From Ambrosia x helenae (Eukaryota > Streptophyta > Magnoliopsida > Asterales > Asteraceae), in assembly GCA_030844895.1 (NCBI GenBank), contig CM061227.1, positions 78,317,738 through 78,381,737 of the forward strand: DNA of 64,000 nt, in the 5' to 3' direction. Made by a program: the position numbers and the translations under genes. The stretch's first letter is position 1; each line of letters starts with the position of its first letter. The notes beneath the pieces were generated by a model, which worked only from the letters and a program-made list of their open reading frames with translations, ran no database searches and was not told the DNA's origin. Below are positions 43,450 to 55,377 of the stretch, piece by piece.

Positions 43450-45424
43450 ATGACTGAAGAAGCATCCTAAAGTGTTAAAGAGACAGCACCCCAGGAAAAG
43501 AAAGCACCGAAGGAGTTAAACTTTGAACTAAAGCACAACTGCTGTGGTATGATTGCTTTTATGAAGAGATGCAGGGTCGTTTATGCCTTTACACAGTTTA
43601 TGACTATATACAGAGACCATCAAGTTTAATTCTGGGAGAATGCAGCTATTACATTCTAGGAAAATGCCTCAGTGATTCAAAGCAGAATACAAGGAAATCT
43701 TGTGTTAGTCTCAGAGCAGGATATCAGAGAAGCATTACAGTTAAGAGATTTTCCAACACATCCAATTGAGTTAACTTGGATACAGCAGAGGAAGTGCTTC
43801 TTGAGGATGAAATACAATGGACCAGTTACAGATTGCCTGTTATACAAAGCGAAGCTGTGTCCACCTTACAAGTATCTGCTACATGTAATCTTGCATGTGT
43901 TTGGACTAGTTAGTGGAGGGTACGACGTGCTGAGGAATACTTTATGTTCATTGGTGGTGGCACTGATTTTGAACAAGCCTTTCAATGTGTCGGGGATGAT
44001 ATTCCATCACATGAAAGAAGTTCTACAAGGCTTGAAGGGTGACAAGTTTTTGATGTACCCTAGATTCTTACAGATGATGTTTGATCACAAATATCCAAAT
44101 CTGAAGAAAGATCCTCTACAAGTCATTAATCAGGATCATATTAAGTTTACTACTTTGAGCAGGATGATTGCTTACAAGAGTCTATCTGAAGCAGAGAAGC
44201 CACCAAATAAGAATTTGTTTGGACATTTGAGGGATGTGGCTTCACCTGATCCAGGTGAACATAAGGCTAGACATGCTGATAGTAATTCAGATCCTGACAG
44301 TCCTTTTGTGTCCAGTTGATAAGACAGCCAAGAGAAAGAGACAGGTTATCAACAAATGGGCAAAATTAGGAATGGGTAAACAAAAGGTTGATGAAGCAGA
44401 AACCAAAACAAAGACAGTGACAAAGACAAATAGAAAAAGTAAAGCAGAGACTGTGTTAGTTGATGAAGACAGTGAAGAGACTGAAGATGATGAGGAATGG
44501 GATTCTCAAACTGAAACAGTTAAGGGTATTGATCCCAAGGCCACTGAGATCACTACACCTGAAGCTATTGAGAATTTATTTGAGGAACAGAACAAGTAGA
44601 CTATGGTAGAAGAGGATGCTGAAATGATACTGAACTTAGATGATTTTGAAGGTTCACCAGTAACATGTGCAAAGACAGTTCGGGGCAGAAAGAAAACCAT
44701 GTCCAAGAAGGAAAATCCAAGAAAGAAAAGGAACAGAGAGATTGATTTATTAGTTCTTGGAAAGAAAGCTCCTGAAGCAACTAGTTCAAAAGCAACAACA
44801 CCAGCAGCATTACCAAGCTTAAAGAAGAAGAAAACTACTGAAACTACCACAACTGATCCAGCATCAGCATTAAGTCCTGATAACATTTCCTGCAACTTTA
44901 GAGAATGTACTAGCAGAGATGGAAAAGAAATCAAAGAAACCCAGAGCTAAATTGAGTTCTACACCTAAAGTCACTGTTTTTGATGAAGTGATGGAATTGG
45001 TGAATAGACAAATTGGGAATGTTATGAAAGCTTTCAGTCAGCAACAAGAAGAGTTCAAGCAGATGAAAAAGAATGAAGCTAATTTGTTGAAGATTGTTTT
45101 ATCATCTCAGAAGCAACAGAAGTAGTTAGAAGAAACTATTGAGAAACTCAGAGCTTCTGATAAGAAGAACAAAAGAAAGATCAAGATGATTGAAAGCAAG
45201 AACAAAGAAATGAAGAAATTGATCGACAAGTTGTACTATGAAGCACCACAACTAAAACCTGGTGAAGAAGAGGAAGAGGATGAAGAAGAACAGGTCGATT
45301 TTGAGGATTCAGATGAAGAGGGATCAGATGATGATAGTGAGGAATCGGGTGATGATGATGATAATGCTAGAGGCAAAAGTTCAAAGAAAGACAAAGAGTC
45401 TAGTGATAAAGATTCAGATGATAA
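43450..45424 (+). pseudogene. copia-3 third ORF (env-like position), broken and truncated
   Basis: Start MTEEAS at 43450. Conserved N-terminal blocks are visible: RKCFLRMKYNGPVTD, LHVFG...GGYDVL, FNVSGM and YPRFLQMMFDHKYP. A basic/acidic Lys-rich linker, a coiled coil (EVMELVNRQIGNVMKAFSQQ) and a very acidic tail (EEEEEDEEEQ, DDDSEESGDDDD) follow. Stops after EEAS, near 43630, at 44320, 44597 and 44948, and frameshifts break it. Copia-2 cuts it after SSDKDSDD. It sits where envelope-like ORFs of Sireviruses lie, but no membrane anchor or signal peptide is evident; function is unknown. Confidence 0.8.
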
Positions 45425-45961
45425 TGTATGTGCTAAAGGATCGACAAATCAACAAAGAAATGATCAAACAAGTTTGATTTAGGTGCGGAAACCCTAAACC
45501 AATCACAAAATGATAATCAATCAGATTAAAACAAGTAAATCATCATTTAAAGCTTTTCTCATTAATAATCAAAACTCAATTACACGTTAATTTGATCAAA
45601 ACATGAAAGACACAACGTGAATTAAGTTTAACAAAACACTAGAGAGACACACTGGACTTGGAGGGAATAATAATGACTAAAACTACCTTCAAAAATCAGC
45701 TTGACCTATTTATAGGCTGCACGTTCGCCCACAGTGTTGGTACGAACGAGCACATTCGACCAAACAGACTGGTCGAATGAAGCAATACATAACAAACAAA
45801 ATCTTCCTTCGCCTCCTGTCTCTCCTTCGTATGAATTATCTTCCTTCGCACCCTTGAAAACATTCCTTCACCCACATAAAACCTCCTTCGCCTACTCGAC
45901 AAAACATATTAACATGTGTTTATTGTAAATCCAAAGCATTAGTCGCATAAATGCATCTACA
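45425..45961 (-). repeat. copia-2 3' LTR
   Basis: The 537-bp LTR begins TGTAGATGC and ends AGCACATACA in minus sense and is homologous to 6043-6556. The TATA box CTATAAATAGG is at 45705-45716. Upstream of it in sense are a 6-bp pair (CGTTCG 45722-45727 with CGAACG 45743-45748) and a perfect 9-bp stem CATTCGACC (45753-45761) with GGTCGAATG (45771-45779). Confidence 0.85.
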
Positions 45962-45973
45962 AACTCCCCCTCG
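45962..45973 (-). other. polypurine tract of copia-2
   Basis: The minus strand reads CGAGGGGGAGTT immediately before the LTR start TGTAGATGC. It lies directly after the third ORF stop, showing the ORF belongs to the element. Confidence 0.85.
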
Positions 45974-45974
45974 A

Positions 45975-48900
45975 CTATTGCTTGGATTGTTTAACTCTTC
46001 GTTCCTCATACATTCTTTTGTTCATCAGATTGATCCTCAAAAGTTTCTTCTGTTCCAATGTCATCACCTTCTCAAACACTTGCTTCGGCTTTTTCTTTTT
46101 CTCTTCAGGAATCTCTTGAACTTTAACAAACTTGCTGAGCTTTTTATCATAGTCGCATCCGACGTTGATATCATGAGCAAAACACAGAAATACCACTCGC
46201 TGGTATTTACTAGCTTGTTCAGCATCCTTAACATCGCTGAAGATAGGATTGTAATACAACATTATGATGTCCTCATGTGAGCAATTTACTAACCACATAG
46301 GATCAAAAATGTGTATTTTCTTGAACCTCTTATCACCATCCTTCAGAACTATAACAACTTCTGCAATCTTCCAATCATAGTACCACCAGATAAAGTCTTT
46401 GGCGAAATGTTGAGGAATCGGCAGCAATGGAATGTGCCTCAACACTTTTGGTGGTTTGTACTTTATGGTCACTTTGGGCAAACCAGTAATATCATCAATA
46501 GTCTTCTTGTGAACAATCCTTTTTGGATATTGAGGTTCAAAGAGGTTCCACTTCGTCCTGCTCTCCCTAGCCATCTTCTCAGCAAAGTAAGCAATCTGAC
46601 CATTTGTCGTACTTGTCATCTTGTGTCGACAAATGTCACGAATTGCCCAATATGGGAGAGTCTTCAAATCATGGAATCTATTATAGTATAGGATCCCCTT
46701 CTCCCACTTCACTGCTACACATTTCAGTTGCTTTATAAACTTCCATCCCAATGCTTTTCCTTTGAACATGTCGTTGTGGAATTTATAAAAGCTACCTTGA
46801 ATCTCAGGTTTAGGATGATTCGCCTCTTTCTCTTTTAACTCCCTCAATAACTCTTTCAAGCTATCGGATTGTCTTATAAATGGTTTCTCATGCCCTCTGA
46901 ATATCTCATCAACAAACATATCACTTTTCTCTTTTGCACGTCTCTCGGCTTCTTTTAACAACTCATCAGTGAAAACAGTAAATCCAGAATTCTTGTCTCT
47001 TTTGAAATATTCTGGATACTCTTCACTCGTCACATCCTCAACTTCTATATCTTCGAAACCAGGTATATCACGATCTTCAGAATGATATCCAGCTTCCTTT
47101 TCAGTTAGATCAGGAATCTGGTTATCAGCTAATAATTCTTCAACAGTTTTGCCAACCTGTTTCGCCAGACCTTCAAAGATCTCTTTTGCCATCGCCGCCG
47201 AGACTTCACCATCTTCCAAATCTGGATCTTCATATTCTAATTCAAACAGCCTGTCACGAGATTCAAAGATCTTAGAAAATCTGCTGGTCATGTCAATCGT
47301 CCAGACTCGATCAGTGAGCATCTGGCGATACATTTGTTTGTCTTCTTCTGACATAGACTTCAGCTTTTCGTTCCAAAAGATCGTATCATCATCTACTGAT
47401 CCTCCAGGGGCTTTCGAACTAGATTCTTCACCTTTTCCAGATTCTCTCTTCTCATACTTGTATTTGTCTGTATCATCATCATCATTGTCATCATCATCAT
47501 CAGATGCAGAACTGTTATCTTCAGCAGAACCATCATTTGAACCATCATCATCATTATCCTTCTTCTTCTTAGGAGCTTTGCCAGCATCTTCATCAAGATC
47601 TGCATCATCCTCCTCATCCTCATCAGATAGTTCAAAATCAGCTTGCTCCTATTCTAACTCTTTATCTTCTTCACCTTCTTTCAGCTAAGGAGCTCGAGAG
47701 TATAAATCCTTGATCAGATTATCCATGTTTTTGTTACTCTCTTTCAGCTTCTTGTTTTCATCTTTCAAAGCTATAATACGTCTGGTGTTTCTCTGCTCAT
47801 GTTTCAACAACTTTTTATTATCCTTCTGCAACTTTTTGATCTTATGTTTCAATTCTTCATTATTCTCATGTGTTGAAACAACTACATCAAGCATCTTTGA
47901 GTCGTTTTGTCTAAGTTGGGCAATCTCAGTCTGCTGCTTGTTTATCAGATTCATCATTTCAGTAAGTCTCCGGTTAACAGTATCCATCACATCACTATCA
48001 ACTGTAACCTTTTTCTTGGGGACTTCAGCAACCTCTGGCAGTTTACCCTTCCTTATCTTCTTCAGGACATTATCTAATGCTTCATTGAATGCATCAACAG
48101 GTAAATCAGCTCCTGTTCTGTTCCTGAAGTAGCTGTGGTTTTCTGCTTCTTTGAGATTGAAGCAGCAACTGGAGATTTCGAGCTAGTAGCAGGTGGTAAC
48201 TTCTTTCCTGCTATCAGTGTCTCTCTCTCTCTAGCTCTCTTTTCTACAGGTCTCACAACCTTTTCTTTCTTCTTATACTGGGGCTTCTTCGGTTTCTCCC
48301 CCTGAACTGGCGAATCAGGAAAGTCTCCTGTTCCCAGACCTAAATCTTCATCCTCTTCGTCCAAACGAATAGGACTCTTCATTCTCTGCTCTTCAACCGA
48401 TCTGTTCAAACTAACAGACTCACCAGCCACAGTGGCCTTGGGCGTGGGAGTCTTCAACATTTCAGTTTCAGAATCCCAGTGTTCATCTTCTTGCGTCTCT
48501 TTAGAATCAATCGACGCTTCATCCACTATGTGCAATCCCTTCTTAGCCATTGTCTTGTTTCTTCTCGGTGTACTCTTCTTCTTAGCAGGTTCAGAAACAA
48601 CCTCTAACCTGATCTCTTTCTCCTTTCCCTTTCCACTCTTTGCTCCAACATTAACAACCTGTCGCTTACTCTTCGCATCTGGATCAACAGGATGTAATGG
48701 ATTATCTTGATCTGAATCACTGTTAGCATGTCTCACTAAACCTTCACCTGGATCCTCATAGTCAATCCTCGCTAATTTTCCAAATAAACGTCTAACAGGT
48801 GGACGTTCATTCACTGACAATCCTTTGTAAGCTTTCATCCTAGCCAGTGTATTGATTGACATATGTTCTTGAACTACAATATGCTTAGGATCCCTCTTCA

Positions 48901-49600
48901 ACTCTTTGTATTTATGATCAAACACCATCTGGAGGAATCGAGGATACAGCAAAAACTTCAGATTCCTCGTTCAATTCACAGGCTCCAACAAATGTTCCAT
49001 CAGCATCCCTGATACATTGAACGGTTTGTTCAATACCAGTGCTACCATCATCGAGCTAATACTCTTTCGCATCAAATCATATCCTCCAGCAGCTGATCCA
49101 AAAACATGTATCAACACATGTGCCATGTATTTGAACTGTGGACACAACTTTCCCTTGTGCAATGAACCATCAGTAATCGGCCCATTGTACTTCATCCTCA
49201 GAAAGCACTTTCGTTGTTCCATAAAGCTAAGCTCTCTAGGATCAGTCTTTTCATCTTGAAGATTCAAGGCTTCTCTAATATCATGCTTAGAAGCAATAAC
49301 CATCTTTCCTTGGATCTTGCTAATCACAGACGATTCGCAATTCCAGAAATCCAACTTTGCTTCAGTCCAGAATTCTTGTATCATGTCTCTGTAGATAATG
49401 GTAGGTGTAGCAATTGCGTCTATCAACCGACTTCTTTTCAAGAACTCTATGATCTCAATGAACTCAGTATGCTATTTAACCTCTCCAAGATACGCACAAC
49501 AATTATGCGCATTCTTGAATGTTAAAAGCTCTTCAGTAACTTTCTTTGCAGGCTGTGAGGATGATCCGGCTTGTTCAGTAGGCTTTTCCTGTTCAGACAT
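45975..49600 (-). pseudogene. copia-2 third ORF (env-like position), several stops
   Basis: The start is the ATG at 49598-49600, reading MSEQEKPTEQAG, nine bases after an acceptor-like TTTTGCAG. The N-terminal domain contains FLKRSRLIDAI, RKCFLRMKYNGPITD, GGYDLMRKS, FNVSGML and YPRFLQMVFDHKY. A charged linker and a coiled coil follow (EELKHKIKKLQKDNKKL, about 47685-47990). The C-terminal domain (47354-45975) contains LKTLPYWAIRDICRHK, FEPQYPKRI, FIWWYYDWKIAEVVIVL and HIFDPMWLVNCS. Stops near 49470 and 48971 and frameshifts near 48074, 47690 and 47400 break it. The C-terminal domain matches copia-4 in order and motif. Confidence 0.85.
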
Positions 49601-49608
49601 GGTTCGAA

Positions 49609-50211
49609 CTGCAAAACAAAACAAAGAAACATGTTAAAAAACGACAAGATATTCAAAATTTGAAAATTTGGTATTTTATCTTCTCATTCGCCCATATGGG
49701 GGTGCGAATGAGAATTTATTGGTGCGAATGAGAAATTGTAAAGGTACGAATGTGAAAATTTATAGACAAAAGTTTCATTCGACCGTTTTAATTTCATTCA
49801 CCCAGACAAATATCTCTTTCGCCCAAATTATGCTCCTTCGACCATTCGAAATGGGCGAAGGTAACTGTCTGCAATTTTAAATTTTCAATTTTGAATTGTA
49901 TTGTTTCTGATCATGTTATTTTGATTTGTTTGGCAAGTAACATCACCGATTAAAGTTTTTACATCAACAATTTATCTATTATTCATTTTATCAATGTTTT
50001 CAGGTAAAAATTAGGGTTTATTCATTCATCATTATCAACTGAGCATTCTGATGGATTAAAACCACTAATTTTTGTTTCTTCTCCCGCTAAAACAATGATA
50101 GAATGAATCATAAACAACAATTTCAACAATGAACATGATATGTATCAGTTTTTGATTTCTAGGGCTCAAAACTGAAATGCAACGATTAATCCATGAAAAT
50201 GAGTTGTTAAC
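49609..50211 (-). other. intron-like segment before the copia-2 third ORF
   Basis: In the minus sense, donor-like TTACAG/GTTAAC at 50211 and acceptor-like GTTTTGTTTTGCAG ending at 49609 enclose about 603 nt. It contains an array of TTCGACC/TTCGCCC motifs (about 49680-49870), including CATTCGCCC opposed to GGGTGCGAATG. There is no reading frame. Confidence 0.5.
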
Positions 50212-50339
50212 CTGTAACAAGAAGTGCAAAATGATCAGGAAAGGAAGACGAACACAATGGTATATGGCAAAATAACATGGCAACAAGTGGACTTCACTTC
50301 AGAATTTTTGAAAAAAATTTGTGAGTGTTCGAATGAGAC

Positions 50340-50545
50340 TGAACAGGTATATATAGGCATGCTCCTTCGCCCAAATACACTGGTCGAACGAGAAACTTTT
50401 AGTTCCTTCGACCCTATTTAAAGGTTCGAAGGAGACAAAAGGGTTCGAATGTGGAAATTATTCAAGAACACTCTCATTCGCCACTGTACGAAGGAACAAC
50501 AAAAATTCCACGTTCGACCAAACGAATGGGCGAACGAAAACTGGA
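50340..50545 (-). promoter_or_regulatory. copia-2 internal promoter-like module upstream of third ORF
   Basis: In the minus sense a dense run of TTCGACC/GGTCGAA/TTCGCCC motifs (50545-50370) leads to the TATA box CCTATATATACC (50347-50357). The last motif pair (TCGTTCGACC with GGGCGAAGG) sits just upstream of it. The layout is the same as in the LTR: motif pair, about 10-15 bp, TATA. It lies about 140 nt before the proposed splice donor. Confidence 0.55.
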
Positions 50546-51901
50546 ATTTTGACAAATTTTCCAAATCTCAAAAACGAGTCCCGTTCCAATTATTTTTCAG
50601 CTTTTAAGCATCCAACATTCATATTTTCACATTTAAAAGATTACAAAGCTCAAATGGTTCATCAAGGTTTAGAAAATCGGCATCAACCACCATCAGCTAT
50701 CAAAAATAAAATGGAAATGTAAAATCCTTTTGGATTTTCTAAAGTTTATGCTAAAACACACCTAAAATCTTTTTGAGTTTTGTAATTTTTTTTAACGAGA
50801 AAAAAAAATGCAGAAATGTAAATGAAAAACACTAAATGTTTTGGGATTCCGGAAAAGGGATCATATCAGTTATTGAGAAATCTAATCACACCGTTGATCT
50901 TTTTTATTATTATCATTAAAGACAATGTGTGATCTGCCAACTGCTGATATTGTGATCCACATAAACTCACATGCAGACTTTTGTGCAGTGCTTTAGACTG
51001 ATACTATTATGTATAGTATAAACAAAATTGTCTGTGGTTCCCACGCACACGACATACTCCCGTATCAAGAAGTAAATGCACAAAGACTCATTGTAAAGCG
51101 TGATTATGCTTTCGTCGTCTGTAATTTACAAGGTATAATGCACAGAGGTATACAGGTCAGCAAATTAATGCAGCAAAGTAACATGTGCACTTTACCAGGT
51201 TGAGGACTGATATTAATCATGATTTTCATCGGTGATTAATACGATGTAATAGATAATCTTTGATCATCATAAAACATGGAAAGTTCCTCAATTCGGTAAC
51301 TTTAGGATTTGGCATAAAGCTCTTTTATAAAGACACCCTGTCTGATCTAGGTCCGTAATGACTTACAGCAGAAGATCAGAAAGGCTATCCCCAGACAATT
51401 AATAACATAACGACCCTAAGCCTCCGAGTTTTGTACAAATACCCTATCAAATGAAATTACGGTACTAAGACCATATGCCAATGAGGAGTTCATCCACACA
51501 ACAATTCGTTTGATATATATGTATCAGGCACGCAGTATTAGGTCTACGAAGCCTATCAGCACATCGCACAGACTCAGACACACGCCCAATAAAGCATTAC
51601 ATTTCTTAGAATGTGTCAGATCCCCACTGATGTACTATCATTTCCCCTTTTACTCCAGGAAATCATTTTTGGTTTTTCTGATTTTTATAAATTTTTGAAT
51701 TTACTGTTCCCAAGGATAAGCTGGAGCATTTCAAATATGTGACTGCCCAGATATCGTTTGTTCACAGAAATCTGACGGCATTAATCTAAGGGAAGAAGAT
51801 ATAGCAGTCAGCAAAAAAAATTTCTAATTTTTATGGATTTTTGAAATTTTTTATTGTTTTTGAATTTTCGAAATATTTCTGAAAAACAGTAAAAATTTAA
51901 A
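50546..51901 (-). other. conserved non-coding block between pol and third ORF (copia-2)
   Basis: There is no gene. The 51650-50880 part matches copia-3 32190-32960 along its length. The part next to pol is AT-rich and lacks the polypurine tract seen in copia-3. Confidence 0.7.
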
Positions 51902-54900
51902 CTAAAAAGTGATAGACTGAGGTGGTGACCAGTCTTGTTTTTCTTTAATACCATTAGCTTTTAAAAGATAATCAAATCTGGATTTGTCAAAAGCTTTGGT
52001 AAAAAGATCTGCGCGTTGGTAATCAGTGTGGATTTTGACCATATCGATCAACTCTTTAGCATAACAATCACGGATAAAATGATATTTAATCTGGATATGT
52101 TTAGCCTTTGAGTGATTTACTAAGTCTTTTGTTAATGCGATTGCGGCTTCATTATCACAGTAAATAGGGGTTTTAAGAAATTGCAAACCGTAGTCCACCA
52201 TCTGTTGTTGAATCCAAAGAACCTGTGAGCAGTAACTCGATGATGAAATGTATTCTGCTTCACATGTGGATAATGCAACTGCGGTCTATTTCTTGCATTG
52301 CCAAGTCACGAGCCTACACCCCATAAACTGGCATCCAGCCGTTGTGGATTTGCTGTCTTTGTCACAGCCGCCCCAATCTGCACCACTAAAAGCGATTAGG
52401 TCAAAATTATCGTCATGAGGGTACCAAAGTCCTTTCGATGGACAACCCTTCAGATATCTAAGGATACGCTTGACAGCTGCAAGATGACTTTGTTTCGGCT
52501 TCGACTGATATCGTGCACAAAGACATGTTGCAAACATTATATCCGGTCTAGACGCGGTGAGATACATCAGAGATCCAACGATTGCTCTGTATGTAAATGG
52601 ATCAGTCAGCTCCCCCTTAGCGTCAACTCCAATCCCGTGATTAGGTTGTATCGGGGTATCCATCGGCTTCGAATCATCCATCTGGAATCGGCTCAAGACT
52701 TCAGAAACGTATTTGGTCTGGTGAATAAAGATCCCCGTTGGTCTTTGCTCCACCTGCAAGCCTAGGAAAAACTGCATTTCTCCCATTGCGCTCATTTTGA
52801 ACTTTTCCTGCCTAACTTTTTCAAATTCCCTGCACAGAAGTTCGTTAGTAGACCCGAAAATAATATCATCAACATAAATTTGCACAAGAAGCAAGTCATC
52901 TCCTGCTCGTTTCGTGAACAGTGTGCAGTCTACCAATCCGCATTTGAATCCTTTCGAGAGAAGATACGTGCTCAGCTCCTCATACCATTGTCTCGGAGCT
53001 TGGTGCAACCCGTAGAGTGCTTTGTTTAAAACATAAACCTTATCCCGGTGAATAGGGTCCTCAAAGCCTGGTGGTTGACCTACGTAAACTTCCTCTTTAA
53101 CCACACCGTAAAGAAATGCGCTCTTTACGTCCATCTGATACACCTTGAATTTCTTCCAGGACACAAATGCCATAAACATTCGTATAGCTTCCAAACGTGC
53201 AACAGGTGCATAGATTTCATTGTAGTCGATTCCCTCTACTTGATGAAAACCTTGGACAACCAAACGAGCTTTGTTTCTCACTATAACTCCTCTATCATCC
53301 TTTTTACACTTAAAAACCCATTTGGTTCCGATCTTCTTTCTTCCCGGGGGCAAATCTGTCAGCGTCCAAACTCCAAGTTTCTGAAATTGTAACAACTCTT
53401 CTTGCATCGCTTCCACCCAAGCATCATCCAAAAGAGCTTCCTTGTACGTCCGCGGCTCGACGTGCGAAACATAACAAGCGAAAGACCAGTCATTTTGAAA
53501 ACCAGATTTTTGTATTTTGGCATATAAAGCAAGATTGCCAATATTCTCTGGTGCTTGAGCATTCCGCAATTGCCCTCTTGTCATAACGCTGCTACTAGGA
53601 TCACCAATAACCTGTTCAAGCAGGTGTATTCGATGTATCCGAGATTCCGGATAATCAGGTACTTGCACTCCCGTTTGAGTCGTCAAATTCTCTGTAGAAA
53701 CCAGATCATTACCCACATTTGATGATGAGGCACCATTTGAATTTGGGTTCACTGATGGTGTCACTGTAGCATTATCCAGAATAGCTTCACTTGTAGCATC
53801 ATCGTCTTCATCTTCTGAATCTGATGAATTAAGCGTTGTTGAAGCTTCTTGGAACACTTCTTCTTCCATCACAGGAGCAGTGGTATCATTAGAAGCCGCT
53901 TGAGGATTTACGGTGATCGGACGCACTAACGGTGAAGTCACTGCTTTTTCGACCTCGTAATATAAACGTAATACAGCTTCTTCAACCATGCTATCTAGAT
54001 TGAATGATTCAAAGAAATCTTTGTAATCAAACATCCAGTCTGGACCGCCTCCCTGTACATTCTGAGTGTATCTTTGTACTTTGACGTTAGCCATTCCTCG
54101 ACTTTTCTAGTTCTTTTGTTGAAAACCCCTTTGAGTGGGGTTGCATATCCAACAAAATAGCCTTCTTTAGCCTTTGGTGCGAACTTCTCCGAAGGATTAA
54201 GCATTGTACACGGGGCTCCAAACGGTTCTAGATACTCTAGATTCGGCTTTCGTCGGTTCAACAGCTCATAAGAAGTTTTGCCAAACATCTTCACTGTTAA
54301 AACACGATTTAGAGTGTAACATGCTGCGTAAATTGCTTCATTCCAGAACATAACGGGAAGATTTGAGTCTCCAAGCATTGTTCTCGCCGTTTCGATTAGA
54401 GTCCTGTTTTTACGTTCTGCGACACCGTTCTGCTGGGGTGTATACGGAGCGCTGTATTCGTGATCAATTCCCTTGTTTTCACAAAGATCATCCATCTGAG
54501 CATTTTTGAACTCCGTCCCATTATCACTCCTGATTCTTTTGATCTTTAGACCATAGATATTCTCCAGACGAGTGAACAGAACTTTCAGGTTGTCAAATGT
54601 GTCGCTTTTCTGGTGTAAGCACATAACCCATGAGAATCTTGAGTAATCATCAGTCACCACAAGACAGTACAATTCCCCAGCATGACTTTTACGCTTGACT
54701 GGACCAAATAAATCCATGTGCAAACGCTCAAGCGGTAGTTCAACGGAATTGACTTTCTTTGGTCTATGGGTCTGTTTGTGCTGTTTACCCTTTTTGCAAC
54801 TAATACACTTGTCATTCAAATGGAAATGTTTCACATTAACTCCAGTGACAAGTTCATTCTTCACCAACTGGTTCATCTTTCTCAAATGAATGTGTCCCAT

Positions 54901-55361
54901 TCTCCTATGCCACATGATAGATTCTTTTTCTGTAGCCTTAGAGAGGAAACACGTGACTTGCCATGGGTGGTCATAGCTTTGGACATATCGAGAATATACA
55001 AGTTGTTTACTCTCGGTGCCTTTAGCATCACCCACTCTTTTGGAAGTTCAAAACCCGGTTTCAGGATGTAGCAAGATTTGTCGTCAAAATAAACAGAGAA
55101 TTGTTTATCACAGATTTGGCTGACACTGAGTAGATTGTAATCTATCTGTTTCACATAAGATATCCGCTCAAATGTCACTACCCCATTGCTAACACTACCC
55201 TCCATCGTAATGTAGCCTCCCTTATTTCCTGCAAACGCTACGTAACCTCCATTTATGTTCTTGATATCAAAAAGTAGCGTGAGATCCCCTATCATGTGTC
55301 CAGAAGCTCCACTGTCAACAATCCAGAGGCTGCTAACAGGGCCAGCTGGAGCTCCCTGCAC
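51902..55361 (-). pseudogene. copia-2 protease, integrase, RT and RNase H (frameshifted)
   Basis: Domains in order: protease VDSGASGHM (near 55310), gag-pre-integrase WHRRMGHIHLRK, and an integrase core with all three acidic residues in context (HMDLFGP, RSDNGTEF, PQQNGVAERKNR). RT runs from EPRTYKEALLDDAWVEAM through YAPVARLEAIRMF and YVDD (about 52866-52877), followed by RNase H (DNEAAIALTKD, HIQIKYHFIRD) to the stop at 51902. Breaks are frameshifts near 55000 and 54050, and a stop after TWQCKK near 52287. All catalytic motifs remain, so inactivation appears fairly recent. Confidence 0.9.
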
Positions 55362-55377
55362 ATATCAAGTAAAACAA

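Noticed and set aside
43450..45424. True retroviral envelope gene
   Set aside because: The position is env-like but I see no signal peptide, membrane anchor or glycoprotein pattern, so I only call it a third ORF.
47149..47688. 179-codon Ser-rich plus-strand frame
   Set aside because: Antisense of the acidic Asp/Glu linker in the copia-2 third ORF; low complexity explains the missing stops.
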